This document shows, piece after piece, positions 52,364 to 63,489 of a stretch of DNA of 64,000 nucleotides (position 1 is its first letter; each line of letters starts with the position of its first letter). The notes beneath the pieces are model-generated. The model worked only from the letters and a program-made list of their open reading frames with translations, was not told the origin of the DNA and ran no database searches. This DNA is from Pseudogymnoascus destructans (lineage: Eukaryota > Ascomycota > Leotiomycetes > Thelebolales > Thelebolaceae), in the NCBI RefSeq assembly GCF_001641265.1, contig NW_020167520.1, forward strand, positions 1,674,001-1,738,000, in the 5' to 3' direction. A program made the position numbers and the translations under genes.

Positions 52364-55300
52364 TTAACACCTAATGGTTGATTGCGTGTCGAGCGATGCG
52401 GTCTCGCTCTCGATCTGCACTTCGGGCACGTCAGTCTCCTTCCCAACTTCCTTCCCAGCGCTGCCACCGACGTCGCCAGCCTCATCGACGGTCGATCCGG
52501 TGGCGCTGGGCAGGTTGCTGCTCTCGGGGCTATTCTGCTCCATCGTGAGCATGGGCGTCGGCGCCACGGAGCTGACGTCGAGCGTAATCGCTGGTCCCTG
52601 CGGTGGTGCCGCCCCACGGCCATAAGAGGGCGTGGCGGATGCGGTGCTGACGGTTTGGCGGTGCGAGCTGGTGCTGGGCCCGGTCGGGGCGACGAAGATG
52701 AGCTTCTCGATGGCGGCGATCTGCTTGCCGTAGTTGTACTTCTTGAGCTGCATGAGCTGGGGCTTGATGTCCTCGACGAAGGCGTCGCGCTCATCACCCT
52801 GGAGTAGGCCAAGGAGTTTTTCTGCAGAGGGGGGTTAGTTGCTGTTATATAGGGGAAGGGGAGGGAGTATGAGCAAGGGGAGAAAGAGAGATGACTTACG
52901 AATAACGTAGTTCCCATACTGATCCTTCATCATCAGCTGCAGCGGGCTACTCCCATCACTCTCCAGCGCCACTATTTTCGCCACGATCGTCTGCCTCTGC
53001 TCCGTCGTTCCGCACGAGATACTCCGCTCCACGACATTCGACGCGAACTTGTGCTTCGACAGCGTCAGGACCTGGTTCGTGACCATCGAGATCAGCTTCG
53101 CTTGGTCCTCCGGCTTGCCGTGCTGAATAACGTGCTGCACGACGTAGTTACCGTACTGGTCGACGATGAGCATCTGCGCGCACGCGAATAGCTCCTTCAA
53201 CACCGACGTCTGGTCAGGAGGCGTGCAGTACTCGAGCATGCGCTGGATAACGCGGCAGCCGTACGGGTGCGTCGCGAGCGTGTGAACCTGCGTGCGGAAG
53301 GCATCGAGGATGAACTGGACCTGTTCTGTCGGGCATCTCTCAATAGCCTTCTGGATCACATGGTTACCGTTCTGGTCCTTGACGCACTTGAGCACGTCGG
53401 CCTGGAGCTCCCTGACGAGCTCGGCCTGCTGGTCGGCGAGGACGTGCTCGAGCGCCTTCTGCACGACGCGGCAGCCGTACATCTGCAGCGAGAGCTCTAT
53501 GACGTGGTTCTTCATAATTTCGGCCAGGATCTTTTTCTGGATCTGGTTTCCGTGCTCAAAGAGCTTCTGGATGACATAGTTGCCAAAGACATCAGTCATC
53601 AGCTGCAACGCATTTGGCTGAATCTCTCTGAAGATCTGCTCCTTCTCGTCGCTGTTGGCTGTCTCGAGCTTCATTTGGATGAACCTCGAGCCGTGCTGGT
53701 CACCGCTGAATTCGACGACGTGGCCGTAAATGTTCTTCAGCTCATACTGCCTTGTGTTCGACTTGGCGTTGTTCCTGAACTCCTCCAACAGCAAACTCCT
53801 CACGCCATGACCAATATCTTGGTCCCTGGCAGGGCCCCTGGGCACTGAGACAGGAGGGTAAGAAGGCATCTGGACTGCGTAAGGCGCGAAGCCCTGCGGG
53901 GCACCGCGGAATGACTGTGGTGTAAAGTCCCACTGCTGCGGCTGGTATTGTCCCTGGAAGTGGGGGTTGTAGATCGCCTGAGGATTATAGAATCCCGCCT
54001 GTTGTTGATGCTGCCCAAGCTCCAGCCTCTGGAGCCCGCGCTCAATTTCAGAGAGCCCTTGCATATGTTGCGCCTTGGCGTTGGCGTACGCGTTGAGCTC
54101 TGCACTGGTCATTCCATGGGCGTTATAAAACCGTGGGCTTATCGGCTGGCTCGGGCGGTCACCCAGCGCCGACAAGCCATCCAACTCACCGGCTCGCGAG
54201 GGCCCCCTCGAATTCAGTTGGTTCGAGAAGGCACCATCACCGTAGTGGCCTCCGAAGTAGCTGTTCCGTTTCTGGGACAGCGAATTCTCGTCCCACGATA
54301 TGTGTTGTCCATTTGGATGTGGTAGCTGCCCATCATACCCGGCATATGTGCTTGGAGACACTTGAGGCTGTTCGATGGCGTTCACCGCCTCGGAAAGCGC
54401 ACCCTGGAGGCTTTTGTCGAGTAAGGTGCCACGAGTGTAATGGGCGTCCACATCCTGCGACCTGTCGGAGCCGGTATTGTAGCCCCGCCCATTGGTTGCC
54501 GATCCGAACGACTGGGTCCTACCGGTCAAGCTGGGCCTCTGCATATGTAAAGAGTTCTGTGGGGTATGGCCGAATGCCGAATACGGGATCTGGCCAAATA
54601 TCGAAGTGTTGGTCGCCGCACTCGAGGCAGTCTCTGGGCGCCTCGAGGGTGGCAGACTTGGCTCACGTGAGGCACCTCCTTGCGTGCTTCTGTAGCCTGA
54701 GCCAATCTCACGGCGTTGATCATACATGAATCCATCCTGTAAGTCAAATCCGCCATTCATCGCCTGCATGCCACCCTGCTCGCTGCTTTCGCCAAAGCTA
54801 ATCGAGCTGTACGGGTACTTGAATGCCCCCGAAGCTGGGTCGAGGTTACTCTTCGGCATGGGGCGGTGGTTCATGCCTGGGCCCTGCCCGATGGCCGGCC
54901 TCGACGTGGCGAGGTACGGCGATGTGTTCTGTGCTTCCGAGAGCAGGCCATTTGCGGCCGCGCTCGCATTACTCCCCCGGTGACGGCTTGGGGATGTCTC
55001 TCCACTGTGGTTTGGCGATGTGGGGTCAACTGGATTCCAGGGTCCATTGTTGCGAGTACCCCATGGGTCGGCCTCGGAGGAGGCGGCTAGTGCCCCGGAG
55101 CCACTTGGGGCAGCCAAATCATCGTCATGAATCACTACGAGGCAATTGTTAGGGTCCAAATCAGGAGATGGGGGGTAAATAAACGCACCTCTAGAGCGCG
55201 AGGTGTCCCTCTTTCCAACGCTATATTTACTTCCAATAGCATTACCGTTACCCCAGATTCCTCCATGGGCTTTCCAAGTATTATTTGTACCAAAGCCTTG

Positions 55301-55493
55301 GCCAAGTGTAGTATTTTGTGTAGGCTGCTGGTCGTCTATATTATTTCGTCCAGCGGTAGACGGAAAGTCCCCAAAACGAGTCCCACGAGCCTAGAAGGAA
55401 CATATATTAGCAATTGAGCTGCTGGACGCCGGAATGGGAAGGGGCAAAGAAACTCACCGAGTTCATGGTTCCAGCAGGTCTATTGATAGTCAT
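52364..55493 (-). CDS. Pumilio-family (Puf) RNA-binding protein
   Basis: Four exons on the minus strand (55493-55458, 55391-55190, 55134-52900, 52821-52364) with three GT-AG introns join to 976 residues. About 520 N-terminal residues are Gln/Ser/Gly-rich and disordered. Residues from about 523 hold eight Pumilio repeats. The base-contacting residues can be read in order: SR..Q, NY..Q, CR..Q, NH..Q, CR..Q, NY..Q, SN..E, NY..Q, the classic set that binds UGUA followed by AUA. In the eighth repeat the Gln is built by splicing of exons 3 and 4. The C-terminal 100 residues are disordered. The product binds 3' UTRs in the cytoplasm and represses or destabilises target mRNAs; the repeat code suits Puf3/Pumilio-type proteins. 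Start chosen at MTINRPAGTMNS, which precedes conserved-looking GTRFGDFPST. Confidence 0.9.
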
Positions 55494-57039
55494 GTGCAAA
55501 GTGTAGCCAGAAAGGACGGAGACGTCGCCTTGTCGTATTATGTACGGGTATTCGAGATGGTGTATATGTGTGTAGAGGTCGTCGACAGCTAGCGTCTTCT
55601 ATTTACTCGATATCCCGTTGGTCTGATGCGCTATGTAACTGTAGAGAAAACGGCTTAGTTAGCATGCGCTGGTACATCTTGCAGGGCTGAAGATGTGGAG
55701 GAAGGTGCGTCCGACGGAAGCGGCTGAGGAAAGTGGAAGCGACTGGCTGACAACGGTTAAACGTACCACAGTGAAAGGTTCCTTCCTGAAATATGTGACT
55801 CTCAACCAGTGTAAGTTGCATGTACAAAGAAAGGTTGTAGAAGAGGTAAGCGGCGAGGAGAAGGAAGAAGAAGGTCGAGCATCTGAGGGTGAAGGGGACC
55901 GGGGAGTAGTTGAAGGAAGCGTTGAAGGGGGGAAACCTGCAAACAGGGCGACAGAGACAAGGTGCTGAGTCGGACAAGGCAGGGGGGTGGAAGGAAGGAC
56001 TGTTTGAATGAATCAAATGAATCAAGCTGGTCGCACGACACCTTTTGCGTTTGTCATATGCGGCGTGGGAGTAAGCGCACCAGACAACTAAACTCCGAGC
56101 AGGTAGCCGTACAACACAACACGTTCTACGTGTTGGTAGGCTCCCGAGAGGAGAGCGGTGGGGAGGACGAGAGTAGGTATGTAGTGTAGGTGGTGTAGGT
56201 ATAGGTATAGGTCGAGGTAGCGTAGGCGGTTGTATGCGGTGTAGTGTGAGTTGCGCGGGGCGTGCAGACAGGCTGTTGATGTCCACGGTTTGTGTCTATC
56301 TGTACGCTGTTGCACATTTACTCGGGCTTGTATTTTTGGACTCTTGTTTGTTGCACTGGAGGCGAAAGGAAGGAGACGTTGAGTTCCTGTTTCGCAACTT
56401 GTCCAATGGAGTTTGGTCGGGGGGTCGGAAAAGCTGCAAGGGGGATGTCGAAAGAGGGAATGCTGGGTGAGGATCGAGGGTTGAGGGTTGAGAGTTGGGA
56501 GTTGGGAGAGATCTTTGTTAGAGAAGTGACGGAAGGGGGGAGAGGAGGAGGGGGGGAGGGGGGGGTAGCAGGTGGAAGTGCGGTCGAGATTGAGTTTCGA
56601 GGATTCGAGGTTTCGAGGATTCTTCGATCGAGGGACAGATGTCTGCCAGATGTGGAATATTCCCTGGTGTCGGTGGGCGGGAGGTAGGTGGAAGGGTTTC
56701 GGCAGGAAGTCGGTCGATAGGTGGGATATATGTCGCCAGCCAGGTACGGATCTGGGAGGGGAGGTATAGTGAGGCGGTTGGAGCGGATTTAGAGTGAGGG
56801 AGGTGAGGGGAGAGAGACTGAGAAGGTGCGACAGGGAAGGTGCGACAGAGACGGGGGGGATGGTGGTGAATATGAAGAAGACGACGATTGGGGTGATGCC
56901 CTAAAGATGGTTTGATAGTTTGGCGGCAGTCGGTCTATGTTTCTATATTTTTTTATTTTTTTATTTTGGAGGGTTTGGAAGGTTTGGAAGGTTTTGTGTG
57001 GTGGTGGTGGTGGTTCAAGTTGGAGTAGTGTCTCCCTAG
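55494..57039 (-). promoter_or_regulatory. Long leader/promoter region of the PUF gene
   Basis: No gene was found. 55640-56800 is purine-rich on the plus strand (CT-rich on the mRNA strand), a common feature of fungal leaders of regulatory genes. Repeated GGTATAGGTATAGG words lie near 56190-56215. Short open frames here are not genes. Confidence 0.4.
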
Positions 57040-57206
57040 TGCAAGTGGAAGTGGAAGTGCAAGTGCAAGTGGAAGTACAAGTGCAAGTGGAAGTACAAGT
57101 GCAAGTGGAAGTACAAGTGCAAGTGGAAGTACAAGTGCAAGTGGAAGTACAAGTGCAAGTGGAAGTACAAGTGCAACGGAAGTACAAGTGCAAGTACAAG
57201 TGCAAC
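57040..57206 (+). repeat. 18-bp minisatellite GTGCAAGTGGAAGTACAA
   Basis: About nine head-to-tail units, most perfect. The 18-bp length keeps frames open, so the Val/Gln- and Cys/Thr-rich frames seen on both strands are artefacts of the repeat. Confidence 0.95.
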
Positions 57207-57601
57207 ATCAGATACTTGGATAGACCATACCATAGACCTTTCGATAGTGGTTTGTCCAAGTATTAGCATCTCTACACTATTCTCCGTTGGTCACCTTTTT
57301 TGTTTTTTGCTACCTGTTACTTACCTGCTGCGTGCTACTTGTTAGAGCAAGGCAGATACTTTCTTCAGTCGATCATTGATACGATGACTGATGGGCAGGT
57401 GGAGACGAGTTAGTGGGTTGTAGTGGAGAAGGTCCGTCATCGACGGTGCGGAGAATCTACTGGGCCAGATTGTTCAGTTCTTGGTTAGTGTCTCTATATC
57501 CATCTACTGCCAGGACCGTACCGTATATATAATATATACTATATTGCATCCAAAATCTCCATTGGGACTGTGCGCGTAGGGCAGGATGAGGGAAGAAAGC
57601 G

Positions 57602-57674
57602 AGGGAGAAGGGAGAAGGGAGAAGGGAGAAGGGAGAAGGGAGAAGGGAGAAGGGAGATGGGAGATGGGAGATGG
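57602..57674 (+). repeat. GGGAGAA heptamer array
   Basis: About eight units of GGGAGAA, turning into GGGAGAT at the right end. Confidence 0.9.
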
Positions 57675-57840
57675 GGAAACTCTCAGCTCAGACATCAGGG
57701 AGTACCCTCGTGCGACTTCGTCCATCCATACAACCCTCCCCCCCCAGCAAAGTACCCCCCACGTCCCCCCCTGAGTACCTGAAGCGTTCCCCAACATCCA
57801 TCACCCGCAAGTACCTCTCTCTCGCCCCTTCTTGGCTGCC

Positions 57841-57898
57841 TAGACTGCCTAGACGCTAGACTGCTAGACTGCTAGACTGCTAGACTGCTAGACTAGAC
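57841..57898 (+). repeat. GCTAGACT octamer array
   Basis: About five units of GCTAGACT with degenerate flanks. Confidence 0.85.
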
Positions 57899-58159
57899 CA
57901 CTACGGGAGTGGGGGCGGCCACCAAAGTTGTCATCTCTAATCCCATACCATACTAGTTTACTAAACTACTAAACCAAAAAAACCGGCCTTTTCCACTTTC
58001 TGCCCAGCTCAGCCCAGAACCACCACACCAGGCCGAGAGGAGTAAGACTGCGCCAGGAAACTGGGTATTAAGCTTTCACCAATCCACCGCATCATCCCAC
58101 GCCCTGCCCGATCCCGCCCGGACTGTCAAAGTGATGAAGACCAGATCAAACTGTACACA

Positions 58160-58350
58160 CGGAACAGAATAGAACTGGACAGACAAACTGCAGAAAGAAC
58201 AGAACAGAACAGAACAGAACAGAACAGAATAGAATAGAATAGAATAGAATAGAATAGAATAGAACTGAACAGAAAGAACAGAACAGAATAGAATAGAACT
58301 GAACAGAAAGAACAGAACAGAATAGAATAGAATAATAGAATAGAATAGAA
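58160..58350 (+). repeat. AGAAC/AGAAT pentamer array
   Basis: About 190 bp of AGAAC and AGAAT pentamers, arranged in runs (CAGAA blocks, then TAGAA blocks). Confidence 0.95.
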
Positions 58351-59149
58351 CAGAACTGAATGAGCAAACACACAAATCCACTGCACTCCCTTCTCTCTTT
58401 CACTCCCTTTCCCCCTTTCCCCCTTTACTCCCTTCCCCCTTTCACTCCGTCCCAAAGCCGGCACCTAAGCGCGGTAGATGGGTGTTGGTGATGCGAGTAG
58501 ATGGGGTGAGACAGAGAAGAGACAAACAAACCACTCTATCCCATATCGAGTCGTCCAGCAAACACGCGTTGAAAGAGGGGGAAGGAGAGGTGGACAGATC
58601 TGGATACTCTAGATGCTAGATGCCAACCTACCAGACCCCATCTAACCAAGGGGGGTCCCCTCAAACAGCAAAGGAAACGGCTGATGACGCTGGATTGTGG
58701 CACGGGTTTACGCGTTCTTCACTTGCTAACCTACGGTACCGTGGAATGAGATGGCCTGGTGGACGGCCGCGGCACAAGCCAGGAACGATGGGGGGAGTGT
58801 CCTCATCTTCCATATCGAACGATCTCTAATGACTCCAGTGGTACTGTACTGTATCAAGGGCATCAAAAGCATCAAACGCACATAGTCACACACATGATGC
58901 CATTCCTCGTACGCACGCCCTCTTTCCATTCCATTCTTTCTCTCCCACAATCCCTCTGTACACAACACCACACACCACACACCACCAACCCATACCATCA
59001 GCCAGCCACAGCCCCCATCGCCCACCCACCGATTGGCGCGGAGCCCAGGCCCACCCACCGCGCTCATGCACAGCGTGGCGCGGCGATCAGATCGGCCCGA
59101 TCGATGGGATCCGGTTCGTCGGCGGAGACGTTGAGGAAAAGCGTACAGC

Positions 59150-59222
59150 GCATGCATCACATCGCATCACATCGCATCGCATCACATCGCATCGCATCGC
59201 ATCACATCACATCGCATCACAG
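59150..59222 (+). repeat. CATCGCATCA pentamer array
   Basis: ATCGC and ATCAC pentamers alternate for about 70 bp. Confidence 0.9.
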
Positions 59223-61628
59223 CACAGTATACTCTTGAGGCGTGTAGTATTGCCCGGCCTGAGAAGCAGTCGCCCAGTCTTCACCTACCTGACTTGTCTA
59301 CTGTACTACACTGCTGTCTGACCGGTTACGCGCTAGCGATATGTTGTGTTCCCCCAGACGGGCGGCAACGTCGACTACTGCACGCACGCACACTCTATCC
59401 CTTTCCCGTACATATCCGGGTCCACTATCCCATGCCCGCCCGCCCGCCCCAGTCGTTGCTAGTCTCCAGGAGGGCCCGATGGGATACTTTGTTGCGAGCG
59501 AGGCCTAGAGCGGCGCGATGTGACGGCGGGATGGGGGACGTAAGGGGGAAGTAAGGGGGGAGGGGTGTTTGCTTGTCTTGTCTTGTTTGCTTGCCTCCCC
59601 GCGCCCCCATCCCCACCGCTGCTACTGTTGCTGTTGTAATACGACAAGAGGTAAAGGGATGCTAGACATCACACCCCGTCGGCTACGACATCCTTCACCG
59701 TTACAACTGACGGATGGGTACAACCAACAAGTGCTGCTGCGGTATGTACGAGGGCACAACACACGCACATGTGCGGGCTTTGTGTACTCAGACCTACATA
59801 TGCCGATGACGGTGGGGGGGAGGGGGAGGGGGGAGGGGGGATGGTTTTTCCGGGCCCGAAGAGGTGTGGTGATTTATATCCCAACCAGACCAGAGCGGGC
59901 TTCTTGGTGGATGTGGGTTTCGAGCCGAACGACGGGCCGAGTTGGTGAGGGGTTCGGTGCGGATGAGATATCGGGTTTGTACATGGGCGTTTAGAAGGGA
60001 AGGTGGGGGTTGTCCAACCCTCCGTGGTGCAGAATACCGCTCTGTACACCAGAACAGATAACGAGCAGCGGTTCTGCAACACAGACGGATCTCACACGAA
60101 CCGCTTCCCCCTCGTCGCGCAACTATTCCTCATCGTAGCCGGCTACGCGCCCGCGAGGCGCATGACGTGATTGTAAGTGGAAGGGGGAGGGTTATACGGG
60201 ACGGGAGGGACGGGGGACGAGGGGACGGGCGGGAGCAGGATCTTGTGGGAGGTGTGAGGGCGCTTGGTGTGAGGGCGCTTGGGGGGAGGTGGTACTGGGC
60301 TTATATGCAGTTGGGGTTCGATAACCCATCCGTAGCAGCACGATGGATGGGTGCTGCACTTGTGGTGCAGAGTCGTGGTAGAACATTGTCGGGAGTAGCG
60401 CGTGAGCGTGATGAGGAGAGAGAGAGAGAGAGGGCGTTAGGGCGAGTTGATAGAGCATGAGTATATATACTGCCAAAACCAAAATAAAACAAACAAAAAT
60501 CCCCAGAAACCCCAAAATAATCCCTCGCTCCCCATTGGCCTCCCCACAACTCCTCCCTCACCACATCAGAAACCGCGTTTCATCCCATCTCCCTCCCAAA
60601 ACAGCAATCAGCTCAAACACACCAAACACACACCTCCACCCCACCACGGAACCCTCCGCCAACCCCCCTGTCTCATCCCCTGGCCCCCAATTCCCCCCGC
60701 CCCAATCACCCATCCCAATCTCCCCACAACCAATCATCTCCCCCCATTCCCCCCACCAACCTCCACAACCCGCTTACACCGCACTCCTATTGGTCGGGCC
60801 CATCCGTCCCCTAGCGCTAGGCCCTGGATTAGTCGTCTGTTCTCCTGGCGCTATACCCCTTGAAAAGGCCCCTGTTGTTAGATTGGGAGGATTGGGTGGG
60901 TGGGATTTGGGTTGCAGCGTCGTGCCGCTTTGGGGCCAGACTAAGTTATCGTCCTCTCCGGGGCGGCTTGTGTCTGCCTCCTTGCCTCTCTTCTTCTTCT
61001 CCTTCTTGCTCTTCATCGACAACGACGACAATAAGCGCCCTCTCTTGTGTTTTTTGTGTTCCCGGACGTTTCGTTCACGACAATCTTTTTTTATTCCTTC
61101 GGGATACCCACGCTCTCTTTTTTTACGGAGGGGTTTAGATTGCAGAAAAGGCTTCATTCTCTTGCCTGTGTGCTGCTTTGCCCTGTTCCGACTACTTGCT
61201 CACTGCTTTTGACGATTCGGATTTGTGTGTTTTCACAAGACGGAGAGAGATCAAGAGTCGATACTACCACTTGAGGTATGTGATTTGATGTCATCGCCGC
61301 TTTGGGGATTCCTTCATTCCTTCCCTTGCATGGGGGGGAGCAGACTTCACCTATCCGGAGTGCCGTCCGATGCGTATCAACAAACCAGTAATCCCACAAT
61401 CGTTATCTGTTTTGGCCCACGACTCCCAGCTCGGACACACTTCATTTTATTATTTCTACTACAGAAACACAGTCACTAACGACGTCTCATCAATAGATTA
61501 ATTAATCGTTCGTTCCTCTCAATCAAACTCGCACACCCACGGACGCAACTCAACACACCGAGTACCCATCACGACCCAACAACATCACGAAACCCCACCA
61601 CCACCCACCACCCACCACAACCGCCAAA

Positions 61629-62132
61629 ATGCCTTCTATCCTCCGCCGCGAAGACTACGAAGCCGGCTGGAGTCCCCTAACCCTCGACTTCATGATCGTC
61701 CTCGTCTCCCTCTCCTTCGCCGGCCTTGTCTCCGTCGGTCTCATCTACGCCGTCCGCAAATACCAAGCCCACCGCGCCTCCCGCCACACCGCCCTCCCCT
61801 CCTACCACACCCGCAACATCCACGACCTCCACGTCGCCGCACCTCCTTACTACGACGAGAAGCGCCGCCACAGCAGCCGCAGCTCCAGCCCAGGCTCCGG
61901 CCCGAGCTCTCCGGTGCCGGAAATCAGGATTACGTTCCCGGATGATGTGGATGGGCAGGGCCGCCAGCTTAAGGGGCGCGTGGTCGTTGTGAGGGTTGGG
62001 GAGAAGGGGGGTGTGGGGCTTGAGCCGGTGAGGGATGAGCAGCTGCCCAAGTACGAGCGCGATGGGAAGAAGTGGGATGAGCTGGATATGGAGCTCATGG
62101 GCGGGCTGAAGGAGAAGAAGGAGTTCCTGTGA
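61629..62132 (+). CDS. Small single-pass membrane protein, unknown function
   Basis: An intronless 167-residue frame. After a short N-terminal part (MPSILRREDYEAGWSP) residues about 18-41 (LDFMIVLVSLSFAGLVSVGL) form one transmembrane helix, followed by a basic juxtamembrane stretch (VRKYQAHRASRH), which suggests the C-terminal part faces the cytosol. Then a Ser-rich region and a compact end with PEIRITFPDDVDG and LKGRVVVVRVGE. No known domain. The start is the first ATG after a CA-rich leader. Confidence 0.75.
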   Translation: MPSILRREDYEAGWSPLTLDFMIVLVSLSFAGLVSVGLIYAVRKYQAHRASRHTALPSYHTRNIHDLHVAAPPYYDEKRRHSSRSSSPGSGPSSPVPEIRITFPDDVDGQGRQLKGRVVVVRVGEKGGVGLEPVRDEQLPKYERDGKKWDELDMELMGGLKEKKEFL

Positions 62133-62862
62133 GCCTGGAGCTTGGCTATGCTATGGGATGGATGGGGATTTTGAGATTTCGGGATGGGTGCTGCTTAACG
62201 ACTTGATGGCTCTTTTTCCTCTGCCCTTGCCTCCTCTGATGAGACCTTTTTTGGGTGGGCCTTGGAAAGTCTTGGAATGTTTATATACTCGTTGCGGACT
62301 ATCAACAACAATGATGTCCGAAAGTTCCTGTACAAAAAAAGATGCCATACGAACATAGGGGCTTTTGTGTTCATCACTTTCTGGGGAGGCTCTCTTTTTT
62401 ACTTCTTGGCATTGGCATTTTTGTTTCTTCGTCAGGGAGTGGGCGATTTGGAATAAAAAACTTACTCACTCACTTTAACGGTATTTGCTGTCTGGCTGTC
62501 TGGCTGTCTGGCTGTCTGGCTGTCGTTGGATTGAGCTGGGAAGCAGCCATTACCTTTCTGGTGTCCATAGACGCAATACAGACAAACGCTTGTAGCGAAA
62601 TTCATTGATTGACTGCATAAAGTATTGTTGTGATGATATATATAAATGGACCCTCATTCAGTTCACCAGCTGGGATGATCTACATGACAATCCGGGTTTG
62701 GTCTCACGCGCACGCACAACACCAAATATTGAAATTCATGCATCCCCCTCACGAAGCTCCTTCCACATATATCACACATCACAAACTCGATTATTTACGT
62801 ATATAAATACCAAACCAATCTTCTTCACAACCTTGGAACAAGCCAGAGAATGTAATGAAAAT
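62133..62862. other. Spacer between convergent genes
   Basis: 3' flank of the membrane-protein gene. A GTCTGGCT octamer array lies at 62488-62524. No gene was found. Confidence 0.4.
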
Positions 62863-62863
62863 C

Positions 62864-63053
62864 TAAAGTGTCGCGTCATCTGGAGGCAGTGTAATACCAG
62901 AGACACTGTGTCCTGGGACGTGAGTAAACCCAGCGGTCCCAAGACGAGTTTCAAAAATAGATTTAATCATTGATTTGTCCAATAGGACAATTTCAGAGAT
63001 TAAACTGAAAAGAACAGATACTACACTTGATCTAAGCCAATAGGCAAAGAGAG
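62864..63053 (-). ncRNA. U2 spliceosomal snRNA
   Basis: On the minus strand the RNA starts around 63053 with CTCTCTTTGCCTATTGGCTT and contains GTGTAGTATCTGTTC, the branch-point-pairing segment, followed by TTTTCAGTTTAATCTCTGAAA (stem II), an Sm site (ATCTATTTTTGAAA) and two 3' stem-loops, the last closed by GTGTC and GACAC. The length of about 190 nt and the order of elements are those of fungal U2. The RNA pairs with the intron branch site and with U6 in the nucleus. The 3' end is placed just after the last stem and is approximate. Confidence 0.95.
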
Positions 63054-63099
63054 CTAAAGAGAAAAGAAGAAAAGTTTCCAAAGGTCGGGGGGTGGGAGG

Positions 63100-63110
63100 T
63101 GTATATATAG
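63100..63110 (-). promoter_or_regulatory. TATA box of the U2 gene
   Basis: CTATATATAC on the minus strand, about 50 bp upstream of the U2 start, at a spacing expected of a Pol II snRNA promoter. Confidence 0.6.
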
Positions 63111-63489
63111 GCGACGGAAATTTTGAAATCACGCTAGTGAAAATTGCTCTAAACCTAATTCAGCATGGTTTGATGATTGTTTTGGGAGAGCTCCTGGAAT
63201 TCACGTGATGTGTGTGCCACTCACGTCGTCTGGCACCCCTCGAAATTTATATTCCGCCGCATAACTAGCTGCTTCCGGTTCCTATTCAAACACTACAGAC
63301 GACAACTAGAGACGCCTATTTCTCTACTACACCTGTCAATTGGGTGGATATGTTTGAGCATTTATAGATACAACCTTATGATCCTTATAAATCCGCACAT
63401 CTTATGCTGTGAACAGCAACACAATCTAAACCCCAACAGCTCGGACACAGCTCCCCCCCCAACGCCCCAAGGGACAACCAACGCCCACC
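63111..63489. promoter_or_regulatory. Shared divergent promoter of U2 snRNA and GPI13
   Basis: Only about 436 bp lie between the U2 start on the minus strand and the GPI13 start codon. A CA-rich leader with a run of C precedes the GPI13 ATG (ACCATGCCC context). No other gene fits here. Confidence 0.5.

Larger units (their letters stand above)
57207..61628. other. Long intergenic region rich in simple repeats
   Basis: No gene was found in 4.4 kb. Apart from the arrays listed separately there are a G-rich run at 59813-59842, GA repeats at 60416-60432, and a C- and A-rich stretch at 60470-60770. 61440-61628, CA/CT-rich, is the likely leader of the gene at 61629. Confidence 0.45.

Noticed and set aside
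53267..53848. Plus-strand 193-residue frame
   Set aside because: Antisense of the Pumilio repeats.
56789..57269. Open frames of Cys/Thr or Val/Gln repeats
   Set aside because: They are translations of the 18-bp tandem array, and appear on both strands in several frames.
58076..58464. Overlapping hydrophobic Phe/Ser/Leu-rich frames
   Set aside because: They come from the AGAAC/AGAAT pentamer array read in three frames.
60447..61212. Pro-rich 251-residue plus-strand frame
   Set aside because: C-rich low-complexity sequence with overlapping frames in several phases, no domain, and no codon-like structure.
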